A stretch of DNA of 64,000 nt from Kalmusia sp. IMI 367209 (GCA_027946365.1 JAPEUQ010000002.1:186001-250000); one strand, 5' to 3'; shown: positions 32,666 to 45,965, counted from the first letter of the stretch. Notes: generated by a model from the letters alone, not told the origin. Program-made: numbers and translations.

Positions 32666-34529
32666 CGCAGCGGTCGGCTCAAACTAGAATCGTGACAATG
32701 GAAGTTATATATGAATCATGGAACTGATCGGAAGGAGTATGTCGATAATCAAGATTGAAATCTTTGCAAAATTTGTTGTCGGAAGGCTATGCTTGTTGCC
32801 GATACGAGGCAGACGGTGCGGAGGCTGAGGCTGAGGCTGGCATATCGCTATGGTTGGCTGTTATGAAATTACGGGAAGTCAGCCTTGGCGCAATGTACGT
32901 GGCTACGCAGTTGAGGCCGATCCAGTGGCTCCTCTCTAGACTGATACGACCTGCTCTCTGCTAACATCACCAGGCTTGATGTAATTATGTGGACCTTTAA
33001 GCGACTCCATGCACTTCCTACACAGAATTTGAATGAACACCGTTCACAATAGTCTGACAGTATAACTAGATCTTTACTACAAGTAACAATAAAAGGAATC
33101 CGTAATTGTGGCGCAAAATTACAAAATGTAGCTAAACACCAGCAGCTTGTTACTGCTAAAACAACAGCTCCTTTCGCAAAGCGCAAAAAGCTCTCCCTGC
33201 TACACATTTTCTGCAAAATTAGCTGCAGAATGCGTATCTTTACTCCTGCAAGAATGTATACGGCTGAATTTAATGGGCACAACTATACAGACTAGAGACG
33301 AGAGTATTAATGACGCTGAGCATTAGTAAAGATGACTAGTCATCTAAAGGACCCGATGGAGGCTTTGTACATGCACGGAGACACTAACGCTCCATCTCGT
33401 CGATGAATACACCTTCTCATTACGCTGAGATGCCACATGCAATCACATACACACAGCGCCCAGACAACGCTTCTATATTGTACAAGACCGAAGGCATGCA
33501 AGTCAGCGCCTAGGGCTGAGAGCCGAATGCAACTGCGACTGCCTCCGTCTACCACTTGCCGTACAAGTGATCCATGGATGTTCTGAAATGACAAGAGAAT
33601 TTTTGCTTCTATCCCCGTCTCTGTCTACCTACCACAACACTTCTGTCAACTACAAGTAGCTTTCTACGTCCCAGTCTTGTTTCACTCTGAACATCTCAAC
33701 CCTCACCCACCTTTTTCTGCTTGCTCTTTCCCGTGTGCCTACTACCGATTACACTAATCCTCAATGTCAGCACGAAGCCAAGTATACTCCACGATGCTCC
33801 AGCTCTGTACTTTACTCAAGAAACTTCAATAGGCATCATTGTCCGTCTTTGGTAGATGAGCCTGCTTTATAACTACATTGGTTGAGGGTCTTCAATGCTA
33901 TCATTCTCATGACCCTTCGACAACCTCGAGAATAGCGCTCCTAGAGGCCCCCCCTCTTCGCTCTAGTATGAACATGGATTGACTGTGTATATAAGCTTCT
34001 TCGGCGCCTAGAAATTGCTAGTTCAGAGACGTCCGTTTTCGGAGGCAAAACTCTCCAAATTTGGAGGCGCCTGAGCCAACAGAACATCGGTTGTAAGGAC
34101 GACCGATTCCTGGCAACAAGAGCTAGTGTGAGGACCGCTATACGTTATATAACGCTTTTGATATCAATAGTGTACACTTTCTAACTAGGACATTTAATTT
34201 ATCACTTCTCTACTTTCTACGCGGCTTGTTCTCTACATCTTAAAGGCTACCTCTCCTGTGCTGTGCATCTTATACAGTTATGTTCTATGCGTCATGTCCA
34301 GATGTCCGTAGGTAACATAATTCAAAGAGTCTTTCACTACAGATGGTTAGTGCTAAGTCAAGACAGAGAATGGCATAGTAATGCAGTCGATTCTATCGAA
34401 TATGCAGACTGAAAGCGCAACTCCACTAATGCAGCGAGCTTGCCAAAAAGCAGCTATCATACAATCAACTGGTCTAGAAGTATCGCTACTATGGAAATCC
34501 CCTCCTCTCCGCCTCCTACCCGAGAGAAA
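32666..34529. other. intergenic, no supported gene
   Basis: About 1.9 kb holding the promoter of the minus-strand NACHT gene and the 3' flank of PHO88. Small perfect palindromes are present (ctccaaatttggag at 34053-34066 and cgttatataacg near 34144), but no gene or RNA is recognised. Confidence 0.5.
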
Positions 34530-35241
34530 TTACTCGTCCTTGACACCTCCACGTCCAGCACGCTCAGCAGCTTCAATGCTCTTCTTGTCCGTCTTGATCT
34601 CACCACCCTGCATCGCACCCATCAGACCGCCAGACTGCTTCCACGGCCTCTGCAAATCACCGGTCGCGGGCGATCCGAAAAGGTGGATCTTGACTAGGTT
34701 GCCCTCGAAGGCGCCCTTGAGCGGGATGATGGACTGAATAAGAAGCGGGTTGGTGTACTTCAAGTAGATGTGCATGACGCCCATCATACCAACGCCCATG
34801 AGCTGGGCCTTGAAGAGCGCGCGGAGCTGCTGGAGGTCGTACGCCTTGACAGTAGTTGCGACGAACTTGGGCTCCTCACCGGATCCCATCGGGGCGGGCT
34901 CGACGTATTTTACGACGGTCATATCTGTAGAAATATGATTAGCGCTAAACTCAAGCGCGGATAGATTGTCGGCTGATACGGCGCTGAACAGGGTGTACAC
35001 ACCATTCTTCTTGTTGATCTGCGCCTGGACGTAGAGGTAGATGCTCGCGATGATCACGTTGGAGAGGATGTACAGGGCGCGCACACCATTGAGCACGTTC
35101 GGGTCATCGAATGGTATGCGCTTGGAGATCTGCATGAACCCCAAGATGATGATGAGGTTGGTTCTGGAAGCGCGTTCATTAGCAAACAGCTCTGCGCATC
35201 GAACAAGACACGTCTACCTACACCTGCGGATTGAGAGCCAT
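34530..35241 (-). CDS. PHO88: Pho88 / Snd3, SRP-independent ER targeting protein
   Basis: An ER membrane protein of the SND pathway, which targets proteins with internal or C-terminal membrane segments. It was first named for phosphate-transporter maturation. I model three exons: 35241-35222, 35163-35003 and 34924-34530, totalling 576 nt (191 aa; yeast 188 aa). The first exon is only 20 nt, and its join gives MALNPQVTNLIIILGFMQIS. The second intron (34925-35002, 78 nt) has no stop and keeps the frame, so a naive reading would translate it. Its removal gives INKKNDMTVVKYVEP, as in the family. Two hydrophobic spans (VRALYILSNVIIASIYLYV; MGVGMMGVMHIYLKY) and the signature HLFGSPATGDLQRPW are present. 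The tail is TDKKSIEAAERAG. Confidence 0.95.
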
Positions 35242-36197
35242 GGCGATGACTGATAGATGCTGATACCTGATAAGGACGAGGGGAGTTCGTGGGTAGACCG
35301 TGTGTCCTAGGCGTGGATTGAGCGCGGTCGACTTGTGGGAGAGGGGAGAAGCTGGGGACGAACTTTTGTGCGGGCGAGATGCGGCTTGGCATTGCGCAAA
35401 AGGCCACCTCGTGCTTGGAGCCAGGGTTCACCGCTAACCGAGTTTGACTTTCACTGTTCTAGCCGCATCCAAAGTCTTCTCTGAACACATATAATATCAG
35501 CGTGGAGGTGGTGATTTATTGCTGGAATCCACATGTTCATGAGGTTATAAGCGGCAAGCCTTTTTTACTCCTCGCAGTTTGGGGGAAGATCATGCTTGGA
35601 GTGTCTGATGCCCTCCCAGTAACTTCGATAGAGCCAGCAGGAAGAATTGCTACTTAGTCGTCGTAGGACGATGATACAATCTGAGAAACCGAGAAGACAT
35701 GCAATTGCATCGCTGATTGAAGCTTTATGTCAGAAATCGCAATATTCACCTATTTCCCATCGCTCACTGTGCAGCCTTATCGGATTTTTATCTTAAGTGG
35801 TCACGTGATTACGTGCTCTCCATCGCGGTTGCTGCCTGAGCGCGACGCTCTTTTCCCCTCGCTTGGGAATAGCCTCGGAACGTGCAGCTGCAGGCGATGA
35901 TGCGCACATAATCGTCGCAGGCCTCTCACAGAGCGATCGCCCTTGTTTCCCTTTCACAGTTTGTTTCTGGTATTTGCCACCGCCGGCGTGACTTCGCGCA
36001 GCTTTCAACGCGACCCAATCGGTGGCGCGAGATCCAGGGGTCGATATCCCGCCCAATATTCACCGCCAGCCTAGTCTCTCTCTCTTTTTCGCACCTTTGA
36101 ATGCGCTATCGCAGCGTTTCCAAATCCATCGCCCCTTCGCACCAGCGGTGTCGTTTCGGTCCTTTTCGACTGTTGAACCACATCGCCACCTCACAAA
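35242..36197. promoter_or_regulatory. divergent promoter region PHO88 / RAD16
   Basis: About 0.95 kb between the starts of PHO88 (minus) and RAD16 (plus). It contains pyrimidine-rich stretches just upstream of RAD16 (tctctctctctttttcgc near 36077). No specific operator was recognised. Confidence 0.55.
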
Positions 36198-39100
36198 ATG
36201 GCGCCTCGACGCTCCGGTCGGAAGTCGACCCTCATCATCACGGATGAAATGGCAAATACCACCACAGTTACTCCAGATACATCTACTGGTATGTTGTTCC
36301 TACTGATTTACAGTGTTTGCAGTTCAGCGTCCGGCTGACCTGTCCCCTCTAGGTCGAACCTCTCGCCCGTCTGCGAAACGCTTGCGTTCCTTCGTGCCTA
36401 ACTCCTCCGACGTCGATGACGATGTTATTGAATCTGAACAAGCTGAATCGTCTTCTGCGACGACGCGACAATTGCTGAAAGCTGTTTCCATACCACCCAC
36501 GAAGGCAGCTATGCCTGCTCGAGGCCGGGCCTCTACCGCGCGGACGAAGTCTCGGCAAGACAGTTCGACAGGGTCGCCTTCATTCGAGAACTCGGACTAT
36601 GAAACTCCAGGGACGAGCATTTCTACCACACCGGCACTTACAGCTGGACCTAATACAAAGGCGACTCGCAAGAGCGGACTCAGCGCAGCTGTGACTGCCG
36701 GATTAGGTGCTTCATCTTCTCGCAAGCGATCACGCACCATGATCTACGATTCTGAGGACGAGGGAAATACCATTGATGCTGACGCCGAGCTTGCTATGCA
36801 AATGCAACTGGAAGAGGACGGGGACGAGGAAGAAGAGCTACCTCCTCCGAAACGGCGGGCTACTGCTTCGCGAAGCAAGGGCAAAGGGAAGGGTAAAACT
36901 AAACTTGAAGCTGCGACGAGAGAGGACTCCGATGACGATACTCTCGTACATGCTCTCGTAACACCAACATATACCGGGAAAGGCAAAGGCAAAGCCTCGT
37001 CCGCTAGCCATCCAAGTGACTCGCGGAGCCGTTCAGCTCGCTCCAGTTCGAAGGGCAAGGTGAAGCTCGAAATGATCGCTGACTCCGATGAGGATCTGGA
37101 TGACGAAGACGAATTCAAATTGGATGAAGATGACTCGGCTGCGGCTTCCGACTTAGATGACGGCACCATCGATACTGTTAGCGACGGCGACGATGAACCG
37201 CTTGCGCTGGTCAGCAAACGTGCTCAGGCCGCAGCGAAGGCCGCAGCTTCGCGGCCGAAACGAGGCAAGAAATACAAGCCATTGACAAAAGCACAGAAAG
37301 CTGCACGGGATCTTCGTAATGCCAGGTTCGCACACATCGAGGACAAATGGGAACGCAAGCGAGCGATGAATCGGGAACGCGCCGAAGAATCTCATCCTAA
37401 ACTACTCACTATGTGGAAGGAGCTCGAGGCTGTACCGGTCCTTGAGGTCCAGCAAGCCGAACAGCCGCAGTCGATCAATCGACGCTTGAAACCCTTCCAA
37501 CTTGAGGGCTTAAGCTGGATGACGAGACAGGAGAAGACTGGCTACAAGGGTGGTCTTTTAGGAGATGAGATGGGCATGGGAAAGACCATCCAGGCTGTCT
37601 CTCTCATCATGTCAGACTGGCCGCAAAAGGAGCCCACGCTCGTCGTCGTGCCCCCAGTGGCCTTGATGCAATGGTCTAATGAGATCAAGGAATACACGGA
37701 CGGCAAATTAAATGTTTTGGTTTACCACGGGACCAATGCAAAGTGCAAAAAGATGACCGTTAAAGATTTGCGAAAGTTCGATGTCATCATGGTCTCATAC
37801 AACAGCTTAGAGTCACTGCATCGCAAAGAGACAAAAGGCTGGAGTCGTGGCGAGGACATCATCAAAGAAGCGTCACCTCTTCATGCCATTACCTATCATC
37901 GCTTGATCCTGGATGAGGCTCATAGTATCAAGTCTAGAACGACTGGTGTTGCGAAGGCTTGCTTCGCGCTCAAGGGAACCTATAAGTGGTGCTTGTCAGG
38001 AACCCCGGTTCAGAATCGGATTGGAGAGTTCTTCTCATTGCTACGATTTCTTGAAGTCCGACCGTTTGCAGATTACTTCTGCCGAAGCTGCGACTGTGAA
38101 CAGCTACATTGGACCGTCGACGAGGATCACATGTGCAAAGCCTGCAATCACGGAGCCTCTGAGCACATTTCTGTTTTCAACCAGGAGTTGCTTAATCCTA
38201 TCACTGGTGATGACCCAGAGCTGCGCGAGGATGCTCTTGCCAAACTTCACATGATAACTGCTCGGATCATGCTGCGTCGCATGAAGCGCGATCATACCAA
38301 TTCGATGGAGCTGCCTATGAAAGACATTGTCATTCACAACGAATTCTTCAGCGAGGTCGAACGAGACTTCTCAACTTCCATCATGTCAAACTCGGCTCGG
38401 AAGTTCGATACATATGTTGCCCAAGGTGTTATGCTCAACAATTATGCCAACATCTTCGGTCTCATCATGCAGATGCGCCAAGTTGCTAATCATCCAGATT
38501 TGCTCCTTAAAAAGAAAGCAGCTGAAGGGAGTCAGAACGTCTACGTCTGCAACATTTGCGACGAGCCTGCTGAAGACGCGGTGCGCTCTCGCTGTCACCA
38601 CGAATTTTGCCGAGCATGTGTCAAAGATTTCATGGACACCTGCGAAGCCTCCGGAACCGATGCCGACTGTCCCCGTTGCCACATAGCTCTATCGATTGAC
38701 TTTGAGCAGCCAGAGCTTGAACAAGACGAAGAGTCTGTCAAGAAAACTTCGATTATCAATCGTATCAAGATGGAGAACTGGACCTCTTCTACGAAGATTG
38801 AAATGCTCGTCTATGACCTTTACAAGCTCCGGAGCAAGAAGCAGACGCTCAAATCGATTGTCTTCAGCCAATTCACATCGATGCTTCAGCTGATAGAGTG
38901 GCGCCTCCGTCGCGCAGGTTTCAACACAGTCATGCTTGATGGATCCATGACACCTGCTATGCGACAAAAAAGTATCGAGCACTTTATGACTAATCCCGAT
39001 GTCGAAGTCTTCCTGGTGTCACTCAAGGCTGGAGGAGTTGCGTTGAACCTGACAGAGGCTTCCAGAGTTTTCATTGTAGATCCGTGAGTCCCTTGCCTTT

Positions 39101-39361
39101 CCATTGGTAATATGCACGCTAACGAAACACAGCTGGTGGAACCCTGCGGCCGAATGGCAGTCTGCTGATCGATGTCATCGCATCGGACAGAAGCGTCCTT
39201 GTGTCATTACTCGCCTTTGTATCGAGGATAGTGTGGAGTCGCGCATGGTTGCGCTGCAGGAGAAGAAAGCAGCTATGATTGCTGGCACCGTCAACAACGA
39301 CAAGGTAGCAATGGACCGTCTCAGCCCCGAAGATCTGCAATTCCTCTTCCGCGGTTCTTAG
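36198..39361 (+). CDS. RAD16: Rad16, SNF2-RING ATPase of global-genome nucleotide excision repair
   Basis: With Rad7, Rad16 recognises and remodels damaged non-transcribed chromatin during nucleotide excision repair, and its RING acts in a ubiquitin ligase. I model three exons: 36198-36288, 36353-39083 and 39133-39361, totalling 3051 nt (1016 aa). The start [13 protein letters not shown] is a clean ATG. Residues ~30-330 are Ser- and acid-rich and basic in patches. The ATPase shows [24 protein letters not shown] and [14 protein letters not shown] Rad16-type Cys pair insert ([17 protein letters not shown]) and the RING CNICDEP to CPRCH follow. The helicase C part has [30 protein letters not shown] and [11 protein letters not shown], the last in exon 3. 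The end DLQFLFRGS is typical. It is intact and clearly distinct from the SNF2-RING gene at 14.5 kb. Confidence 0.96.
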
Positions 39362-40444
39362 ACAGATACATCGGATTACGCAACAACACCGATTCGAATG
39401 TATCATTCACAGGCGTATGGTTAAGATTCGGCGCAATTGATGCAATGGGCCCTTTGATTTGTGCGCCACGGCGTAGATGGCTCATCGGTCATCGGTGTTA
39501 CACGAGATGATTAACATGTTTGTTATGGTCGGCGTCAAAGGGTACGACACGACGATTCACGGGCACATAAGCATGATTAGGAGATCGAATTCATAACATG
39601 TATGTGCTGTTCATTAATGTAACGTGAAGAGGATGATACCTAGACAGAATACCGTACACATCCTATTTTCTGACGCTGTTTCGTGTCGGGACTTTTCGTC
39701 GCCAAGCATCGTGGGGGTGGATCGTCGCTTCCCCAGATCTTGGTGTCTTTTCGCTTCGACGCAAGCGGCTCCAAACCCTCTAACATCCACGTCCACCGTG
39801 GATTTTCTGACCTCTGACATTCTAGGACATCTCAACGATGATCCTAACTTGTACCAAAGTCAGCAATGTTTGCTCTTACAACCTACGCGTGGTCAGCTAC
39901 CCATCTGCAGGATCAAGCAACAACCACCTCTCATGGGCGCAAGTGCAGCGTTATTTAATTCAACGCGCCTGAAACAATGCTCAAGAACTCTTGTTGCTAC
40001 ACGCGCAGGAAACAAATGGGACTGCCGCGGAGCCGAGGAGATGGACAACATTATTGGTTTTGCTTAGACACATATTCGCTCTTTCGGGTCGCTATTTAGT
40101 AACAGAAACCCATATATGGTCAGACGCCCAACACTGGGTCCCGGCCCGCCGCCGCTGGATCGCCCATCGTCATACCCGTGATGCAGAACATCATGGCAGA
40201 CAAATCAGGTCCACGATGGCGGTACAGTGTTTTCTTGCCCGAAGTACGAGTGCGCAGGCGGAGTCGGTCAAGGGCACAATGTTGCCCCTACCCGTTCAGA
40301 CGGCGTCTTAATCTTACTACTTGACTCTCCAGTGCGACGTTAAAGAGCGGATTCCAGGGTCTGTCTTATTTTGAAATCCTTGCTGAAGCTCTTTTCTTTG
40401 TTTGTCAGGCTTGAAAATATTCGAAAACTATCCGAGCGGCCAAA
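39362..40444. other. intergenic, no supported gene
   Basis: About 1.1 kb of 3' flank of RAD16 and promoter of the HPP gene. A 147-codon frame at 39624-40067 has no motif or codon pattern like the neighbours and is judged to be chance. Confidence 0.5.
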
Positions 40445-41575
40445 ATGAGCTTCATACGCAAGGCAGAAACGTGGGATATTGACATCGATCGCTACGTAAA
40501 TCGCATTGTTCCTCCCTCGCCGCTTCACCGGTTACCGTCGTCAATATCGAGGTTTCTCGGTTACAGAAAGGAGCAAAACCAAGACGTGGGAAACGTCTTG
40601 GGGGCTTTCTGGTCATGCGTGGGCGCGTTTTGTGGATTGGCAGTCATTGCCGCCGTTTTCAACAATACGGGAAGTATTCAGATACGGAGTCCGCCTGCTA
40701 TGATTGCTTCGTTTGTAAGTACATCCATTTCCCTCCTCGTCACATGCATGGTCGGATCGACTTGGAACCACACAGCCTAAGTACACAACATGTACTTTGT
40801 AGATCCAACTGACCGCATGCTGCAACGATTGCTGTGATATCTAGAAGCTGACTCTAAGAAGGGTGCCTCAGCCGTCCTTGAGTACAACGCCATCCGCTCC
40901 CCTCTCGGACAACCACGAAACGCTCTCCTTGGCCACACGTTCTCCGCCATCATCGGCGTTGCAATCACCAAGCTCTTCCAGCTTCACTCAGACTTCGAGA
41001 AGATCAAATGGATGGCCGGCGCCATTTCCTGTGGCATCGCCTCCGCCACTATGCTTCTCACAGGCACGGTACACCCACCTGGCGGCGCTTCCGCCGTTCT
41101 CGCAGCGACATCTCCTGAGATCACGGCGATGGGGTGGTACTTTGTTGGCCTAGTTATGTGGGGGACTACGTTGATGCTCATCGTTGGTCTGGCAATCAAC
41201 AACATCCAGAGACAATTTCCCGTGTATTGGTGGACGCCACTGTCGTTGAGGCAGACGAAGAGGGTAGATGTAGAGGTGGGGTCTGGTCCTACAGGAGCGT
41301 TCGAGGAGAAGACGCAAGCCCTCGAGGACGAGGGAGAAAAGGTTCAGCATATCACAATCTCTGCGCTTGGCGTCACGTTACCAGAGAATCTGGCGTTAAA
41401 TGGTGAGGAAGTGGAGTTGCTGGAACGCCTGCGGAATCGACTTAGAAAGGTGCAAGCCTCGCCATCTGAACGGTCGATATCAAGCGGGTCGAGCGCGAGT
41501 ATGACGATGGTTCCGAGCCGGGGAGCGGGAAGTGACGGCGATACCTACGGTGGTGTTGTGGATGCGCGTTCATGA
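40445..41575 (+). CDS. HPP-family integral membrane protein
   Basis: A member of the HPP family (four to five membrane spans; a plant member moves nitrite in plastids, while fungal members are uncharacterised). I model two exons, 40445-40714 and 40862-41575 (984 nt, 327 aa). The 147-nt intron is longer than most here; the join gives IASFGASAVLEYN. The hydrophobic segments are near LGAFWSCVGAFCGLAVIAAV, TFSAIIGVAITKLF, WMAGAISCGIASATMLL and WYFVGLVMWGTTLMLIVGL. The family name motif HPP appears in GTVHPPGGASAVLAA. The C-terminal ~90 residues are hydrophilic and Ser-rich and probably cytosolic. A transport role is inferred from the family only. Confidence 0.85.
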
Positions 41576-42053
41576 TTGTGTCCTTGGCCGCATTGCAAGG
41601 CTTTACAGTAGTTTTTTTGGTTTATGGTCGGATAGCAGAGCGAGGGTATAGATATCAGCCATTCACCATGCTGGTGTATCAGACATCAGCGAAGTTCTCC
41701 CGGCCTACTGTTTTCGCACATGGAGGCTCGGTGATGGTCCGTGCTCAACCCCGCCACAGCGCTCGCCCTGTAAAAATTCATGGTAGCCGCGTTTGTCTGA
41801 CCTACGAAAGCAATTTTCTTTCTGCCTCTCCCAAAGCACCATTCCACACCTCTTTCCACTTTACTACACTCTCTGCCCCTCTACCTCGTATCTGGGCAGT
41901 GCAGCGCTTTGAGTTGAGCCTCGTTTCCGATTCGACTCGAAGGCATATCGATAAGACAGCCATTAGCGGGGCAGCCTGACGTTGGTCCACTACACGAAAT
42001 TTCCTCGCTCTTCCTCAACCCCCGGGACCCTCATTTTACACATCCAAATCAAC
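41576..42053. other. intergenic, ARB1 upstream region
   Basis: About 0.5 kb between the HPP gene and ARB1. A pyrimidine-rich stretch lies around 41817-41890 and the start context is caacATGG. No other feature was seen. Confidence 0.55.
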
Positions 42054-44018
42054 ATGGTTTCCGCATCCAAAGCCGCCCGCGAGGCTAAGCGCGCCGCCGC
42101 CGGCAAGGAGCCCAAGAAGACTGCCGCCTCCAAGGTCTCATCCAAGGCCGCATCCAAAAATGCCTCTAAGGCGTCGTCGGTCAACGGAGATGAGGCACAG
42201 GATCTGGAGTTGAACGAGGAGGTTGCGAAGCTCACAGTACAGGAGGATAAGCACGGCTTGTCAGACCGCGTTACGACAGGTGTGCTAGCATCGCTAGAAG
42301 CGTCGCGAGACGTCAAGATCACCTCCGCCTCACTCGTCTTCCACGGCCGCGTTCTCTTCAACGATACGACCCTCGAGGTCAACTACGGCCGCCGATACGG
42401 TTTGCTCGGTGAGAACGGCTGTGGCAAGTCCACGCTGCTCAAGGCCATCGACAAGCGCGAATTTCCCTTCCCCGAGCACATTGACATCTACCTGTTGGAC
42501 AAGGGTGCACCCGCTACCGAACTGGGTGCTCTGGACTGGGTTGTTCGAGAAGCCGAGAATGAGCTCGCGCGCCTGGAGAAGCTTGCAGAGGACATCCTCG
42601 AAAAGGACGGCCCGGAAAGCCCAATGCTAGAGGAGATCTACGAGGTAAGTGTCTATGGCTACTGTGATTGTGTCCCTACTGACATGGACTTTCAGAAACA
42701 AGAGGAAATGGATCCTTCCACCTTCCACGTCCGCGCCGGTATCATCCTTACTGGTCTTGGATTCAACAAAAAGACCATCCAGAAAAAGACAAAGGACATG
42801 TCCGGTGGTTGGAAGATGAGAGTCGCCCTCGCCAAGGCACTCTTCGTCAAGCCGTCCCTTCTCCTTCTCGATGACCCGACTGCTCATTTGGATCTCGAGG
42901 CGTGCGTGTGGTTGGAAGAATACATGAAGAAGTGGGATCGCACCCTTATTCTTGTGTCCCACTCGATGGACTTCTTGAACGGTGTCTGCACAAACATGAT
43001 CGACATGCGCATGAAGCAGCTTCTGTACTATGGTGGTAACTACGATACTTACATCAAGACGCGCACTGAGCAGGAAGTGAACCAGATGAAAGCCTACGAG
43101 AAGCAGCAAGATGAGATCAAGCACATCAAGAAGTTCATCGCTTCCGCTGGTACCTATGCCAACTTGGTCCGACAAGCCAAGTCTAGGCAGAAGATTTTGG
43201 ACAAGATGGAGGCGGACGGTTTTATCCAACCTGTCATTCCCGATCGCGTCTTCACCTTCCGTTTCGCCGATGTGGAGAAGCTGCCCCCTCCTGTGCTCTC
43301 GCTAGATGACGTGACCTTCTCGTACTCTGGCAAAGCCGAGGACAATCTGTATGAGAATCTCGATTTTGGTGTCGACATGGACTCCCGAACTGCTCTCGTC
43401 GGACCCAATGGTGTTGGAAAGTCTACCTTACTCAAAATCTTTACTGGCGCCCTTTCACCAACTTCGGGAATAGTGTCCCGACACACACATTTGAAGCTCG
43501 GCGTGTACAGCCAGCACTCTGCAGAGCAGCTTGATCTTACCAAATCAGCTCTAGATTTCGTTCGAGACAAGTTCTCTAGCATCTCCCAGGACTACCAGTA
43601 CTGGCGACAACAGCTTGGGCGATATGGAATGACTGGTGAAGGACAGACTGCAAAGATGGCCACCCTCTCTGAAGGACAGAAGAGCCGTATTGTTTTCGCC
43701 CTGTTGGCCATCGAGAGCCCGAACATGATTCTACTCGACGAGCCTACCAACGGTTTGGACATTCCTACTATTGACAGTTTGGCAGATGCCATCAATGCTT
43801 TCAGCGGTGGTGTTGTCGTTGTGTCCCACGACTTCCGGTAAGTCGATTCTCTGCCAACTAAGCTGTGGTGGTTACTAATAAAGGCTAGATTGCTCGACAA
43901 GATTGCAAAGGACATCATGGTGTGCGAACATAAGACGGTACGTAAGTGGGATGGCACCATTACCGAATACAAGAAGCATCTCCAGAAGAAGATGGTGGCT
44001 TCTGGTATCCTCAAGTAA
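42054..44018 (+). CDS. ARB1: ABC-F ATPase Arb1, ribosome biogenesis
   Basis: A soluble ABC-F protein needed for 40S and 60S ribosome biogenesis and shuttling between nucleus and cytoplasm. I model three exons: 42054-42644, 42696-43837 and 43889-44018, totalling 1863 nt (620 aa). The 42645-42695 intron is 51 nt and in frame, so it would otherwise be read as coding; removing it gives [13 protein letters not shown]. The N-terminus is Lys/Ala-rich. ABC domain 1 has [14 protein letters not shown], the signature [16 protein letters not shown] and the Walker B-like [15 protein letters not shown]. The linker [18 protein letters not shown] follows. Domain 2 has [20 protein letters not shown] and [12 protein letters not shown]. 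No membrane segments are present. In domain 1 the usual catalytic Glu is Asp, which I recall as normal for fungal Arb1. Confidence 0.96.
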
Positions 44019-44540
44019 ACGAGCCTGGATCGTTGAAGCCATAGATTGTATACATTTGGATTACGAGCCAGAGAGCAAACGAAAATGAAGAGTTGGGTGC
44101 ACATCCATGTTTGCGGGGACAAGCAGCGCGCCTAGTCCCGCTTCGATGATTCCTCACAGAAGGAGCATCCGGACTCTGCACTTCATGATGCATTGGGACT
44201 TAGAGGAGTTTATAGACGTGCGATTTATGACAAAATGATATGCTGTAGAGCCAATTCTTCGCCCTATCCGGTTTGACAATAAACATGACAAAAGTATGAT
44301 ATTGAGCGCATGTTCCACAGACTTCAGCACGTGCCGAGGAGTGAACTGTGAGCAGTGACGACTAACCCCGCGAGCGTGAACCTCGACTTCAGAGCTTCCA
44401 ACACAACCGCACCTTTATTACTGCACTTTACCTGTTCGCTTCCTACGCAGACGACTACAATCTATCGTAAGCGCATCTTATATTCCGAGCCCAACGTAAC
44501 CAACTTATCCGATTCTTCGACGAAGCTCGTCCCGCCCACC
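44019..44540. other. intergenic, FYV10 upstream region
   Basis: About 0.5 kb between ARB1 and FYV10 with no recognised feature beyond flanking UTRs. Confidence 0.55.
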
Positions 44541-45965
44541 ATGGCGGAGCTCACGACCACGAAGCTCAACGCGGAATCGCACCTGCTCCTTGTATGGTAG
44601 CAACCCCGCCCGGCACACAAACATGGCTAATAACACCATCAATAGGACCAACCGCTCCTCCGTATGCCTCACGAGCTCTCCCGGCGAAATCAGAAGAACG
44701 CCCAGCGCTACGTCGAGAACGGCACCAAAGATGTGCTCACCACCCTAATCGCCACAACCAAGACTGCCTCGAAATCCGCATCGCCGGACGCCACACTCGC
44801 CTCGCTCGACAGCATTATTTCAAAAATGCAGGGACTGAAGAGGAAATTGGAGAACTTGCACGATGAGGAGATGCGCATCCACAAGTCGAACCGCGCGCGT
44901 TTACAGCACCTGCAGGACTTGTATGAGGTGCAGAGCTTGGTGGACGTCAAGTACGACGAGTGGAGCCGGACACGGCTGTCGCGCTTGCTGGTTGATTACT
45001 TGCTGAGGGAGGGCTATTCGGAGAGTGCGGCGCATCTGGCCGCGAGCCAAAAAATCGAAGAGCTGGTCGATGTCGATGCTTTCGTCGCGTGTCACAAGAT
45101 CGAAAAGAGCTTAAGAGAGGAGCGGAGTACGACACTAGCGCTCAACTGGTGCAAAGAAAATTCGAAGGAGTTGAAGAAGCAGGGTAGTACGCTAGAATTC
45201 CAGCTTAGATTGCAGCAGTACATTGAGCTGGTGCGGCAGGGACATCAGGCAGGGATCGGCGACACGGACATGGACGGTATAGATGACATGAATGGGGTTA
45301 GCCTAGATGGAGGAAGAGGTGCTGGAGAGGAGAAGCTGGTAGAGGCGCGAGCGCACGCGAAGAAGTATCTGAGTGCGAGTGTCGACTTTGACCTGCTGAA
45401 GAAAGCAGCGGGTTTATTGGCTTATCGGCCGTGGGACAAAGTCCCTCCTTATGCGGTACGTTGTTCCTCCTGTACCGCAAATATCGTGTACTGAAAACTA
45501 ACATGAAGGCAGGACCTCTACGCCGAATCCCGCTGGACCCACCTCGCTCATGTCTTTCTTACAACGCACCACACTCTATACTCCCTCCCTTCCCGACCTC
45601 TTCTCCACATCGCTCTTTCAGCCGGCCTCTCCGCTCTCAAGACACCTGCCTGCCACTCAGCCTACACTGCACGCACAACCTTTCCGCTCTCCTCCACCCA
45701 CACCATGCCATCTACCTCGGTCTGCCCCATTTGCAGTACGGAGCTTAACGAACTGGCGCGCAATGTGCCCTATGCGCATCACAGCAAGAGCCTGGTGGAG
45801 AGTGATCCTGTGGTCCTTCCCAACGGCCGGGTGTATGGAAAAGAGCGGTTAAGAGTGTTTTGCGACAAGGTAGGAGTTAGGGCGGGGTGGGTGAGGGACC
45901 CGGTGGAAGGTCTAAACGGTCAGCTATGGAGAGAGAGCGAGGTGAGAAAGGTCTTTATCATGTAA
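44541..45965 (+). CDS. FYV10: Gid9/Fyv10, GID/CTLH E3 ubiquitin ligase subunit
   Basis: One of the two RING-like subunits (with Rmd5/Gid2) of the GID/CTLH ubiquitin ligase, which in yeast targets gluconeogenic enzymes. I model three exons: 44541-44591, 44646-45455 and 45513-45965, totalling 1314 nt (437 aa). The start MAELTTTKLNAESHLLL joins to DQPLLRMPHELSRRN, the family N-terminus. Coiled-coil-like helices are near LDSIISKMQGLKRKLENL. LisH is at RLLVDYLLREGYSESAAHL, and CTLH/CRA at IEKSLREERSTTLALNWCKE onwards. The non-canonical RING is at CPICSTELNELARN followed by VVLPNGRVYGKERL. An acidic insert (DTDMDGIDDMNG) sits in the CRA region. Complete and intact. Confidence 0.93.

Noticed and set aside
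39624..40067. 147-codon plus-strand frame
   Set aside because: No motif, composition unlike the neighbours, overlapping frames on the other strand; expected by chance in a fungal intergenic region.
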